Assembly: GCF_014904755.1 (NCBI RefSeq)
Contig: NZ_JACZFQ010000097.1
Coordinates: 124,001 to 188,000 of the forward strand
Direction of reading: 5' to 3'
DNA: 64,000 nucleotides
Source: Neoluteolibacter marinus
Lineage (GTDB): Bacteria; Verrucomicrobiota; Verrucomicrobiia; Verrucomicrobiales; Akkermansiaceae
In this document: piece after piece, positions 36,642 to 45,935 of the stretch
How the letters are laid out: each line of letters starts with the position of its first letter
Position numbering within the stretch: position 1 is the first letter of the stretch
Program-made: the position numbers and the translations under genes
The notes under the pieces: model-generated
Database searches by the model: none
Told to the model about the DNA's origin: nothing
The model's input: the letters and a program-made list of their open reading frames with translations, nothing else

Positions 36642-37133
36642 ATGCGTTGTGTGCAATGCGGCTCCTTCAAGGACAAGGTTCTCGACTCCCGCATGTCGAA
36701 GGACGGCACCACCATCCGTCGTCGTCGCGAATGCCTGGGATGCACCTACCGCTACACCACCTACGAACAGATCGAACGCACCGAGCTGCGGGTGGTGAAG
36801 CGCGACGGCACCCGCGAGGCGGTTCACCGCGAGAAAATCATCAGCGGCATGATCAAGGCCTGCGAGAAGCGCCCGGTTTCGATGGATCGCCTCGACCGCG
36901 CGGTGGAGGAAATCCTCACCGAACTCCACCAGGATCACGTCGCGGAAATGCCCTCCTCGGTGATCGGCGGAAAGGTGATGGAAAAACTTCACCAGATCGA
37001 TCCCGTCGCCTACGTTCGATATGTCTCCGTCTACCGGCAGTTCGAAGATGTCGGTGAATTCATCCGTGAAATCCAGGCCTTGGAACGCCGCTCCTCCCGC
37101 GATCCCATGCAACGTCGCCTCTTCAAAGACTGA
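36642..37133 (+). CDS. nrdR: Transcriptional repressor NrdR
   Basis: 163 residues, a typical length. Zinc ribbon with Cys 3, 6, 31 and 34 (MRCVQCGSFKDKVLDSR ... RRECLGC) and an ATP-cone (about 47-140: VVKRDGTREAVHREKIISGM, then VAYVRYVSVYRQFEDV). NrdR represses ribonucleotide reductase genes when dATP is high. ATG 36642 begins exactly with the conserved MRC. A long 221-base region separates it from the polyprenyl synthase, holding the terminator and presumably its own promoter. No NrdR box was sought with success nearby. Confidence 0.97.
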   Translation: MRCVQCGSFKDKVLDSRMSKDGTTIRRRRECLGCTYRYTTYEQIERTELRVVKRDGTREAVHREKIISGMIKACEKRPVSMDRLDRAVEEILTELHQDHVAEMPSSVIGGKVMEKLHQIDPVAYVRYVSVYRQFEDVGEFIREIQALERRSSRDPMQRRLFKD

Positions 37134-37205
37134 TCCCTTTCCCGTGCTGCTGTTCCGAACCCAAAACCCTGCCTGCACCCACCCCACCTCGTTTTCCAAA
37201 CTGAC

Positions 37206-37778
37206 GTGATTTCCCTCATCGGCTCCCGGCCGGCCATCCAGGTCGGACGCTACCAAGTGATCCACTACGACACTTCCTGGTTGAGCGTGGCGCTGCGTCG
37301 TGCCGCCTCCGCCGCGGAACGCCACGACTTCCCCTTCGTCGACGAGATCCGGCTCGGCATCGAGCAGTATCTCGAAACCAAGTGCCCGCTCCAACTGCTC
37401 CCCCTGCAGGACCTCTTCGAGCGCATGCGCCACATGCTCGTCCGCATCGGCTGCGAATCCATCGCCGAAAAGCTCGAACCGCTCGCACCGCCGGTGACCC
37501 TGTCGCTGGTCCGCTTCGCCAACGAAGCCGGCAACGGCTTTGAACTCGCCTTCTTCGGCCGCCTGCGCAACGAACTGGCCCATCTCCACGAATCCGGCGC
37601 GGAGGAAATCCGCTTCACCGGCCTCAGCGACGCCGCCCTCGCCCTCAGCGGCAGCGAGAAATGGGATCATCGCTGCGACCAGATCCTGATCGAGATCCGC
37701 AGCTTCCTCGGCAACCTCGACCGCGAGAACCGCCCCTTCCACCGGCCCTTGCGGCTGCGGGTCGACAACGAGCGCTAG
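37206..37778 (+). CDS. Hypothetical protein downstream of nrdR
   Basis: 190 residues from GTG 37206 (first residues VISLIGSRPAIQVGRYQVIHYD). It is helical after a short N-terminal beta part: LSVALRRAASAAERHDFP, FVDEIRLGIEQYLETK, LQDLFERMRHMLVRIGCESIAEKL. This spacing of helices resembles an ATP-cone, as in NrdR next door, but key nucleotide residues were not identified; the similarity is my inference. The C-terminal half (LSLVRFANEAGNGFELAFFGRLRNEL) is unassigned. Same strand as nrdR and the HIT gene, so possibly one operon. Confidence 0.75.
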   Translation: MISLIGSRPAIQVGRYQVIHYDTSWLSVALRRAASAAERHDFPFVDEIRLGIEQYLETKCPLQLLPLQDLFERMRHMLVRIGCESIAEKLEPLAPPVTLSLVRFANEAGNGFELAFFGRLRNELAHLHESGAEEIRFTGLSDAALALSGSEKWDHRCDQILIEIRSFLGNLDRENRPFHRPLRLRVDNER

Positions 37779-37800
37779 CCGCCGGCAGCCACCTCCCCTC

Positions 37801-38145
37801 ATGGAAAAGACCCTGTTCGAGAAAATCTGCGACCGCGAGATCCCGGCCGACATCGTTTACGAGGACGCCGACTGCATCTGCTTCAAGGACATCTCCCCGC
37901 AAGCTCCGGTCCACCTCCTGCTCATTCCCCGCAAGCCGATTCCCCGCATCGCCGAGGGAGGCCTCGGGGACCAGGCCCTGCTCGGGCACCTCATGCTCAC
38001 GGCGGGAAAGATCGCCCGAGAACAAGGCATCGCCGGCGACGGCTTTCGGCTGGTGATCAACAACGGCCCCGATGGCGGCGAGGCGGTTCCCCACCTCCAC
38101 ATCCACATCCTCGCCGGCCGCCAGATGCAGTGGCCTCCGGGTTAG
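37801..38145 (+). CDS. HIT (histidine triad) family protein, HINT type
   Basis: 114 residues. The histidine triad HLHIHIL is at residues 98-104 (His 98, 100, 102), with EAVPHLHIH and INNGPDGGEAV just before it; the N-terminal MEKTLFEKICDREIPADIVY is the usual HINT start. HINT proteins are purine nucleoside phosphoramidases. Begins 22 bases after the hypothetical gene's stop. Confidence 0.95.
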   Translation: MEKTLFEKICDREIPADIVYEDADCICFKDISPQAPVHLLLIPRKPIPRIAEGGLGDQALLGHLMLTAGKIAREQGIAGDGFRLVINNGPDGGEAVPHLHIHILAGRQMQWPPG

Positions 38146-38256
38146 CTCCACCTTGGCTGCTTTGAAGGACGGGCTCGCACGATCCGGTTGGTTTTTGGTT
38201 CCAAGGTAGCCTGGCCCGTTGCTACCGACGTTCGCAGGCAAGGAGTGAAGCCAATT

Positions 38257-41200
38257 TCAATCAGCTTGCTTCGAAACCATCAGGTCCTCGGCCTCGGAAA
38301 GGAAGAGGCGGTGAATGACGTTGACGTGCCACGATGCGTTGATGTTCCCTCTTCCGATTTCTGCCTCGCGTCGCTTGATGACCGGTCGGACCGCCTCAAG
38401 AGCAGAAAGCGCTTCCCGGCGATCACCCCGTTGCGCCGCAGTCATGGCGCGAAGCAACAGCAACATGCGCGCGGTATCCGGATCCTCGGTTTCAGGCGCG
38501 GCTTCAATCAGCGACCAAGCGTCGGCGTAGTTTCCCAAGCGATAGGCGACAAGAGCCCTCTCGACCGAGGTGTTCATGTCCGTTGGGTCCAATTCGATTG
38601 CTCTCCGGGCCAAGGACACCCCGGCGTCCACAAGATCGGGATCCTCCCGCGAGCCAGGGAGGAGCAGGATACGGCACATAATCCTGGCCTGATCATCCGG
38701 GGTAGAATGCCGGAATGTCTCCAGAATACGCCCGAAGAACGATTCCTGCGTGGCTTGGTCCGCTTCGAGACCAAGACCTGCCATCCCTTTCAGGAGCGTG
38801 AGACCCTCCCGCTGCTTCAGCCCCTCCTCCACCAGGCCGACGAAGACCTGCTGGGCAAACCTCCCACGGAAATCTCCTTCACCACGGAGTAGCTCAAGTT
38901 CCACCTCCGGCGGTGAGAAATCGATGCGCTCAAATGCATTCCTTACCCGCACATCACCGGGTCCCAGGCCCGAACCCATCAGGGTTTCCAGTTCAACGAC
39001 AGGTGGAAGTTCAGAAGCCTGTTCGGGAGGATCGATCGTGATCCCAAACACCATCAATGCGGTGTCCTTTTCTCCGGAGACGACATCGATGGAGTGGACG
39101 GGAACATCTGGACGAGGATTCAGCCACGATCGCACATACAGCACGGTGTAATAGCCTTCCAAGGGGCCGTTTCTGCACCAGACCGACGTGCGCGGCAGGC
39201 TGAATTGCTCGGGCGGTGTCCCGTCACTTGGAAGGTAAAAATTATTGAACACGCCTTTGTCCGCTCTGACGGGAACGACCGCTGTGTCGCCGTCTTCATA
39301 GTGGATCACGTAGTTCGCGATCACCTCCCTGTTCTCCCATTCCGGATTCCTGTTTCCAGCGGTCACCGATCCTGCATGAAGAAAGTGGATCGCAGGAGTG
39401 ATCCTTCCCACCGGAATGCCCCGGACTGCAGCAGGGAATTCCAACAGGTAATCGTGGCGCCCCTCGCCTCCATATAACGGATCCCTCGCCCCCCGCACCC
39501 GGATCATTCCACGAACGTCGAATGAAAGTGATCCTACTCTGATGATATCGGGCAGCTCTTGAGGCAACATGCCATCGGGGAAGAAGCCGATTCCACTGCG
39601 TCGCCGATAGGGAGAATCGTCAAGATACAGATTGTAATGGGAACCCAGGTCAATTTGATGGGAACTCGCATCCGGCGACCGCATTGGAACGCCAACCGCA
39701 AATGAATCCGGCGTTGCGATATCATCGCCGAGCTGCTTCCTTGCAAACCAGCGAAGACGAGCGAGAACGCGGGCTTGTTTCGTACCGTGATCAATCCTGG
39801 CAAGGAGTGGCTCCGTGATCTTGAGGACATCCTGCCATTGACCGTCCAGGGCTGCGAGCTGTGAGCGAACAAGTGGTTGCCAATCCGGCATGGGCTCCTT
39901 CAGCTCGAGGCCGGTTTCGCTCCGCAGGGCCGAAAGCGCCGCAGTGGGATCAAATCCAGCGAAAAGAGATGAGAGATCGCCCAGGAAACCAGGGCCCGGG
40001 TAAACGACAAGCTTGGCCAAAAACGAGTACTCATCTGACTGCTGCGGTACCTCAACCGCCAGGACATTCCGACCGTCCACGAAGTCGGCGCTATCGAGCC
40101 AGACCGCGATGGAGTAGGCCTCCCCGTCCAGCTCGGTGTCCCCAATGATCTCGTGGCCGATGTTCCACTCGTGACGGACCGCTGGAGTGATCTTGCCACT
40201 GGGAAAACTCCCGATTCTCTGGCCGTTGAGGAAGACCGTCGCCCCCGCTCCCGCCTGGAGCTGAAGTAAAGCCCTGCGCTCCCCGAAATCCTTCTCCCAT
40301 GTGAACTCCTTGCGGAAAAAGGCTCTCGGAGTAGGTGCCGTGGCATCACGTTGCTGCCAGATGGATCGCTGGCAGGCCTTGTCCTGACTGGTCAGCGGTG
40401 ACTGCAGGATTCTCCAACCGCCTTCCCCTGGCTCCGCTCCTTTCCAATCCGGGAGCGGCTCTCCGGCATCCCTCTCACAGAAAACGGACCATTCCGTCTG
40501 ATATGAGATCGCCACGCGTGGTGCCGAGAGGCGCAATTCGGGCAGCTCAGACAAGCCCGAGAGCCCGAACATCTTGAAGTCATTCCGCATGAAAGGCTCA
40601 TCGTCCCCGGAGAGAAGGGGGTCCTCCAGCAACTCGGGGATCAGGTAAAGAAGGAAAAGATCACGAGCCAATGCCGGGTCGCCGGTCGCCAGATGCGACC
40701 GAGCCGCAAGGTGAACCAACATCTGGTCCAGTTTGTCTGGCCGGGAGGCGACCATCGAGAAGCACCTGGCAAGGGCGTGCCCGACGAGGTGGGATTCATC
40801 CTCCCCCAAATCCCCGGCATGGAGCCCCGCAAGGATCCCGCACAAGTGGGAATACGCTTCTCGATAGGCACCCGTCCGGTGGTAGCTATGAAACAACATT
40901 GTTTCGGGATCCAACCGGCGTTCGTGCCACGGCGTCAGGACCTCCTCGACCGCCGGGAGCAAGCGCTCCAGAAGCGTGATTGACCGCTGATCCTCACCAG
41001 CACGAAAGTAATTCACCAGCAGTGTGCGAAACGTATCCTGGGCAACCTGATTCTGTATCGAGGCGTGTTGCTCCAGGTCCCTCAACAGCGCCTCTCCTTC
41101 TTTGATCAATGCGCCGGGCGGCTGACGGTTGGGACGCTGGGCTTCGTCGGCGACTACCCTGAGGGCCCACGAATCATATCGAGCACCCAGCGTCTCGAGG

Positions 41201-43728
41201 CCGACCGGCCCGAGGACCTTCTCGAGTCGGTCGCGCATCGCGCTCGAAACCTCGATCGATTTCTCGTGGTCGCCGGCGGCCTGATGCAGATACGCCAGGC
41301 GGCGCATGAGCCCGGTGGTATATACCGAAGATGGTCCGGATTCGATTTCCTCGCGGCGCAGCAACTCCCCGCAGCCCTGGATCGCCCGTTCCAGCTGCCC
41401 CAGCTTTCCAAGTGAGTTCAGATACTTCTCCGCAGTCTCCCTGGACGGAGCTTGGTCAATGCCACCGTAGTTCTTCTCGTAAGTATCCCGCACGAGTTCC
41501 GCGTAGCGCAACGACTCCTGCCTATGGAATGCTGCCACGTCCGGCCGACATTGAAGCGCGATGATTTCGAAACTCAGGCTAAGTTGTTCCGCAGCATCGA
41601 TCACGCTCTCCGGATTGGGAGAAGCTGCCGTTTCGATTTTCTTCAGGAGCTTCTGGACCAGTGCCAGGGCCTCCTGGTCTCTCCCCACGGCACGGTAGCA
41701 GTCAACAAGATTGGAAGTGTTGACTCTCAACTGGGATTCGTCTCCGCTCCCCGACTCGGCGTAGTACTTGGCGACTTCCTCCAAAAGAGGAATGGCCACC
41801 TCGGGCCTGCCATTCCAGTAGTGGAGCCGTGCAACCTTTTGCTGCAGGGAGGCCCAGCTTTCAGGATTGGGAAATGCATCCCGGTTCAGGAGCGCGGACG
41901 CGTGACCAAGCAACCGGTCGAGATCGAGTCGGGAGTTGTCACGGTCTGCATCCAACAACTGGTGGACGAAGACCGAAACGGCCTCGGCTTCTTTTCGTGC
42001 TTCCTCCGAATCTGCCAGGCGGATCTCGGCAAGTGCCCGGGCGGCCATGGCATCCCCTTCTTGCACTCTCGCTTCGGAATATCCGAAGAGTGAAATCACG
42101 AGCCCTAGAACGAGCGATGCAACGATCATCAGCCCTGCAACCATCGCGATCCGGTTTCTCCGCACGAACTTCCGGGCGCGATAAGCCAGTTCGGGGGGGC
42201 CAGCGGCGACCGGCTCGTTGTGCCGGAAACGTTCAAGATCTTTCAAAAGTTCTGAAACGGAGGGATAGCGGCGGGCAGGATTCTTTTCGAGGCACCGCAA
42301 GACGATCCAATCGAGGTCACCCTTCAGCAACTTGGATTCGGCTCGGTTCAGAATGTGGCTCGAAGGCTTGTCAGGGTCACTTTCCCGGATTCTCCGGCGG
42401 AGGACATCCTCCGGTTGGCCCGGATTGAAAGGAAGCGACCCGGAGAGCAACTCGTAGAGCAAAACGCCGAGACCGTAGACATCGGTGCGGGCGTCCGGAA
42501 CCTGCCCGTCGAGCTGTTCCGGGCTCATCGAGGCAGGAGTGCCGAGAACTTCCGCCGAGTGGGTAAGCAAGGTGAACTCGCAGAGCGGATCTTCCAGGCA
42601 ACGCGCGATACCAAAATCGATGACCTTCGCTGCAGCGCTCCCCGCCTCCCCGGCGACCAGAACGTTGGACGATTTGATGTCGCGGTGGATGATTCCTTTC
42701 TGATGGGCGTGTTGGATGGCATCGCAAACCTGCTCGAAAAGTCCGAGACGCTCCGGCAGAGAGAGTCGATGGGACCGCACGTGGCCCGTGATGGATTCCC
42801 CCTGGATCCATTCCATCGCGAAATACGGACGCCCGTCTGGTGTGGTGCCTCCATGGAAGAAGCGAGCAATGTGCGCATGGTCAAGACGTGCAAGCGCCTG
42901 CTGTTCGACCTCGAACCGCGCCTGGAGACGCATGGAACCGAGACCATGCTTTAGTACTTTCAGCGCAACCAACCGCTTGACCGGCTGATTCTGCATGGCC
43001 CGCCATACCTCTCCGAAGCCCCCTTCCCCCACACTTTCCTCTAGAATGAACTCTCCAAGTCGAAGGCCGGGGTGCAGAACGAAATGATGGGGTGGCATGT
43101 CGTCGGCCGAAGGCGGGGCCACCCTTGCAGGAGGAAATGGCGACGGTGTTAGAACCATCGTCTTGCTCGCAGGATCGTAGAACGCACAGGAAAGATTGAT
43201 TGTGCTCGATAGTCCGGCCTCATGGCTTGTGGCCACGGCATCGGCGACAGATGCCAGGTTGGATTCGAGTTCCTCGCACGTGAGGGAATTCAAATGGGTC
43301 TTGGCATCGATCCAAGAATCACTGCGACAGGAAAGGAGGAAGAAGGCATCGGAAAGATCTCCGGCCTCGATAACTGGCGCGAAGCCAGGTGGAGCCTTCT
43401 CGCGGAACTGGTGTGCCCGGAGCACCAATGTTCCGCTCCCCCCTTGAGCCTCCAACTGCGCTCCGGTCACAACCTGCAAGACAACCGGTTGTCCAAGCTG
43501 GCCGAGGTTCCGTGCCAACCATGCGCGATGACCGGGCTCATCCCGCAAAGAATCCCCGAGTTCCAGATGGGGAAACACCTCGCCCCAGTCGGTATCGTCC
43601 CGGCACGTGGGAACAGCCCCCCCGACAGCGCGGGAAACGCCGAGAAGGCAACTCGGACAAAGCTGACGATCGGCAAAGCGCCCCCGCACCACCGCTCCGC
43701 AGGTACGACATTTCGTCAGCTTGTTCAT
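38257..43728 (-). CDS. Giant transmembrane serine/threonine kinase with two extracytoplasmic beta-sandwich domains
   Basis: 1,823 residues. N-terminal zinc ribbon (CRTC 7-10, CPSC 24-27), then a PknB-type kinase domain (about 223-500): GEGGFG 234-239, VALKVLK with Lys 257, HRDIKSSN 348-355, DFGIAR 371-376. A TM helix lies at about 527-549. The remaining ~1,270 residues should be outside the cytoplasm: helical TPR-like repeats (about 560-1080), a jelly-roll like those of glycoside hydrolase family 2 or carbohydrate-binding proteins (about 1100-1220: FFRKEFTW, TVFLNGQRIG, NVLAVEVP), a second beta-sandwich (about 1370-1570: GRITPAIHFLHAG, ANYVIHYEDGDTAVVPV) and C-terminal TPR-like helices (about 1580-1823). 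The jelly-rolls suggest a glycan sensor. It lies 97 bases behind an ECF sigma gene on the same strand. Confidence 0.92.
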   Translation of the reverse strand: MNKLTKCRTCGAVVRGRFADRQLCPSCLLGVSRAVGGAVPTCRDDTDWGEVFPHLELGDSLRDEPGHRAWLARNLGQLGQPVVLQVVTGAQLEAQGGSGTLVLRAHQFREKAPPGFAPVIEAGDLSDAFFLLSCRSDSWIDAKTHLNSLTCEELESNLASVADAVATSHEAGLSSTINLSCAFYDPASKTMVLTPSPFPPARVAPPSADDMPPHHFVLHPGLRLGEFILEESVGEGGFGEVWRAMQNQPVKRLVALKVLKHGLGSMRLQARFEVEQQALARLDHAHIARFFHGGTTPDGRPYFAMEWIQGESITGHVRSHRLSLPERLGLFEQVCDAIQHAHQKGIIHRDIKSSNVLVAGEAGSAAAKVIDFGIARCLEDPLCEFTLLTHSAEVLGTPASMSPEQLDGQVPDARTDVYGLGVLLYELLSGSLPFNPGQPEDVLRRRIRESDPDKPSSHILNRAESKLLKGDLDWIVLRCLEKNPARRYPSVSELLKDLERFRHNEPVAAGPPELAYRARKFVRRNRIAMVAGLMIVASLVLGLVISLFGYSEARVQEGDAMAARALAEIRLADSEEARKEAEAVSVFVHQLLDADRDNSRLDLDRLLGHASALLNRDAFPNPESWASLQQKVARLHYWNGRPEVAIPLLEEVAKYYAESGSGDESQLRVNTSNLVDCYRAVGRDQEALALVQKLLKKIETAASPNPESVIDAAEQLSLSFEIIALQCRPDVAAFHRQESLRYAELVRDTYEKNYGGIDQAPSRETAEKYLNSLGKLGQLERAIQGCGELLRREEIESGPSSVYTTGLMRRLAYLHQAAGDHEKSIEVSSAMRDRLEKVLGPVGLETLGARYDSWALRVVADEAQRPNRQPPGALIKEGEALLRDLEQHASIQNQVAQDTFRTLLVNYFRAGEDQRSITLLERLLPAVEEVLTPWHERRLDPETMLFHSYHRTGAYREAYSHLCGILAGLHAGDLGEDESHLVGHALARCFSMVASRPDKLDQMLVHLAARSHLATGDPALARDLFLLYLIPELLEDPLLSGDDEPFMRNDFKMFGLSGLSELPELRLSAPRVAISYQTEWSVFCERDAGEPLPDWKGAEPGEGGWRILQSPLTSQDKACQRSIWQQRDATAPTPRAFFRKEFTWEKDFGERRALLQLQAGAGATVFLNGQRIGSFPSGKITPAVRHEWNIGHEIIGDTELDGEAYSIAVWLDSADFVDGRNVLAVEVPQQSDEYSFLAKLVVYPGPGFLGDLSSLFAGFDPTAALSALRSETGLELKEPMPDWQPLVRSQLAALDGQWQDVLKITEPLLARIDHGTKQARVLARLRWFARKQLGDDIATPDSFAVGVPMRSPDASSHQIDLGSHYNLYLDDSPYRRRSGIGFFPDGMLPQELPDIIRVGSLSFDVRGMIRVRGARDPLYGGEGRHDYLLEFPAAVRGIPVGRITPAIHFLHAGSVTAGNRNPEWENREVIANYVIHYEDGDTAVVPVRADKGVFNNFYLPSDGTPPEQFSLPRTSVWCRNGPLEGYYTVLYVRSWLNPRPDVPVHSIDVVSGEKDTALMVFGITIDPPEQASELPPVVELETLMGSGLGPGDVRVRNAFERIDFSPPEVELELLRGEGDFRGRFAQQVFVGLVEEGLKQREGLTLLKGMAGLGLEADQATQESFFGRILETFRHSTPDDQARIMCRILLLPGSREDPDLVDAGVSLARRAIELDPTDMNTSVERALVAYRLGNYADAWSLIEAAPETEDPDTARMLLLLRAMTAAQRGDRREALSALEAVRPVIKRREAEIGRGNINASWHVNVIHRLFLSEAEDLMVSKQAD

Positions 43729-43825
43729 GATCTTGTATCCGGCATTTCACGGAGGTTCAGAGTGATCCCCCGACCTCTTCAGACCCTTCCGGCGGCACTC
43801 GTTGCTGCTGATTGATCATCTCCAA

Positions 43826-44575
43826 TCACCTGGATCGAAATGCATCGTAGAAATGATCGATCTCCGATTCCAAATCCCCCTTGTCCGCCAACGTGGCGGC
43901 GATCTCATCACGCACAATTGCACGAAGGCGCTTTCGCAGCCGGAACGCGGCCGAGCGGGCGCTTCCCTCGGTCAGCTCCAGCACGGCTCCCGCCCGAGCA
44001 TATCCCCCGCGGTCGTCACTCCCGGCGATGAGGGGCATAAGGATCTCGAAGTATTGTGCCTTTCCCTCCTGCCGGTATCGCTCTTCGAGCCGGGTGAGAC
44101 AGCGCTCCAGAATCCCTGCCGCCCAATGCCGCTCGAAGATGGTATCCGGGGAATCGCCATCAACGCCAGCCTCCTCAAACCAGGCTTCCCCGAGGTCGCG
44201 GTCGATCGAGACATGCGCGATACCTCCCCCGCGCTTCAACCTCGATCGGTCGCGCTTGTCATTGAGCAGGAAGTTCTTCAACGCAGCGAGGAGCCAGCTC
44301 CGGAACCTGCCATCTGCGACATCCGCCACGCCGAACGACTCCCGTTCGATGAAGGAAACTAGAAATGACTGGGTGAGATCCTCGGCTTCTTCCGGGGGAT
44401 GCCCCCAAGTCCGGATGAAACTGTAGATCGGTGGCCAATAGTCGCGACTGAGAAGCTCCAAAGCTCTCCGGCGATCCGAAGACGTGACGGAGGATCCGGC
44501 GGCACGCACAAGGCTCCACCTTGTCGTCGGCATGCGCCCGTTCACCACGCGGGTTTCCAGCAACCGTTCACTCAT
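43826..44575 (-). CDS. ECF-type sigma factor linked to the giant kinase
   Basis: 249 residues from ATG 44575. Region 2 is DYWPPIYSFIRTWGHPPEEAEDLTQSF and FRSWLLAALKNFLLNDKRDRSRLKRGGG (two blocks, about 45-110); region 4 is seen near the C-terminus (about 190-240: AVLELTEGSARSAAFRLRKRL). This subtype, with ALKRGGG after region 2, is common beside protein kinases in Planctomycetes and Verrucomicrobia. Its -35/-10 targets cannot be predicted. It leads the kinase gene and is divergent, across 163 bases, from a secreted protein. A mini-ORF lies just upstream. Confidence 0.9.
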   Translation of the reverse strand: MSERLLETRVVNGRMPTTRWSLVRAAGSSVTSSDRRRALELLSRDYWPPIYSFIRTWGHPPEEAEDLTQSFLVSFIERESFGVADVADGRFRSWLLAALKNFLLNDKRDRSRLKRGGGIAHVSIDRDLGEAWFEEAGVDGDSPDTIFERHWAAGILERCLTRLEERYRQEGKAQYFEILMPLIAGSDDRGGYARAGAVLELTEGSARSAAFRLRKRLRAIVRDEIAATLADKGDLESEIDHFYDAFRSR

Positions 44576-44738
44576 AGGCGAACTACTCCATAGGCGACAT
44601 TCCGGACCAGTGCACTCATTTCCGCACCCATGGCAGGATTTGCCGGTTCGCCTGATTCCAGGAAAAGAACGATCTCGGGCTGCAACGCTCCGGAACAATG
44701 GGTTCTGATACAGTCGAATCGAACCAAAACAGACGGTC

Positions 44739-45935
44739 ATGAAAACCACACCTACCATGGTCAAGCAATCCGAAGAAATCCGCCGCACAGCCGTTCTGGG
44801 TATCCTCCTCGGCTGCAGCATGTTTGCGAACGCCCTTGCCAAGGGGAAGCCCGGAGGCGGCGGCAACGAAGCCCCCCCACCCGTCGAGGTGCCATTTGTG
44901 TACCACGTCACCTGGATTGACACGGAAAACCCGAACGATGTCCTGAACTTGAGAGATGTCTCGCCGGATGGAACGGCGGTGGGAGCAATCGTCCCGGAAG
45001 GAATCTACGGCAGCAATGTCGCGGTGGTCAGCTTCCCGGACGGAAACCTGCTGGATGTTCAGGCGATGCTTCACGCAGAGAACCGGATTCCGGCCACTTG
45101 GCGCGCGACCTATGCTTACCGGATTTGCAACAACCACTTGATCGCCCTCGACCTCTACGACGACTCGGGGAGCATGTATTGCGGTGCGCTTCAGCTGAAT
45201 CCCGACCGCACAATGGCGTGGTTCTCCTACTTCGCGGATCCGGGCGGGGCGGACGCGGCCTTGATGGATGCCTCGGAGTCGGGTGACTTCCTGATTGCCT
45301 CCGGTGAAATCACCGATGGTCCGGTTGGAATACAATTCTCCCAACCGGCCGACCTGCACGTGTGGACTCCACTCGCCGGAACCATGTTCGGACTCGCTTC
45401 CGACGTTCCTGGCATGTCGGGAGGGTGGTACGAGAGTTCGATCAGCGACTACCCGGCCGCGCTCTTCGACGGCGGCTTTGTCAATTACCCGGCAAGCCTG
45501 GTCCCTATCCAACTCCCCGATCCCGGCACCGGGTTGACGCTGCTCGATGTGGGAGCCGATGGCACCGTCGTGGCAAGAATTGCCGGAGCCCAGATCCGAC
45601 GCAACAAATACGCGCCGGATACCATTTCGCGCTGGAGCCCGACATCGGGCACATGGGATCCGATCTACGAAGGAGGGGGAAATGCTTTCATCAATGCATC
45701 CGGGGAGATCGCGATCAGCTCGGGTGGCGACCTCCACGTGTTCCAGGACGCATTTGGAGCCATCAATGTGAATGCCATGGTTAATCCCACATCGGGGAAC
45801 GGCTGGGCCGCATCGAACAACCACCAGCTGCTTGGATTATCCAACAAGGCCGGCCCGGATTCCAAGGGAGGAGTGATCGTTGGAAAGGACCTGACCGCTG
45901 GCCGGAGTTTCATCCTCACCCCCGCGTCCCCCTGA
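44739..45935 (+). CDS. Secreted protein, unknown function (divergent from the ECF/kinase pair)
   Basis: 398 residues from ATG 44739; ATG 44757 (MVKQSEE) is an alternative. A signal peptide-like region (AVLGILLGCSMFANALA, about 18-34) is followed by a Gly/Pro linker and a repetitive beta-rich body in which segments of the type DVGADGTVVARI, NASGEIAISSGG and DVSPDGTAVGAI recur, as in 'HAF-repeat'/ propeller-like proteins. No catalytic motif seen. A compound hairpin follows its stop. Confidence 0.78.
   Translation: MKTTPTMVKQSEEIRRTAVLGILLGCSMFANALAKGKPGGGGNEAPPPVEVPFVYHVTWIDTENPNDVLNLRDVSPDGTAVGAIVPEGIYGSNVAVVSFPDGNLLDVQAMLHAENRIPATWRATYAYRICNNHLIALDLYDDSGSMYCGALQLNPDRTMAWFSYFADPGGADAALMDASESGDFLIASGEITDGPVGIQFSQPADLHVWTPLAGTMFGLASDVPGMSGGWYESSISDYPAALFDGGFVNYPASLVPIQLPDPGTGLTLLDVGADGTVVARIAGAQIRRNKYAPDTISRWSPTSGTWDPIYEGGGNAFINASGEIAISSGGDLHVFQDAFGAINVNAMVNPTSGNGWAASNNHQLLGLSNKAGPDSKGGVIVGKDLTAGRSFILTPASP

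Noticed and set aside
38205-38226. Hairpin GGTAGC/GCTACC downstream of the giant kinase gene
   Set aside because: Only six pairs and no T-run on the minus strand; not enough for a terminator call.
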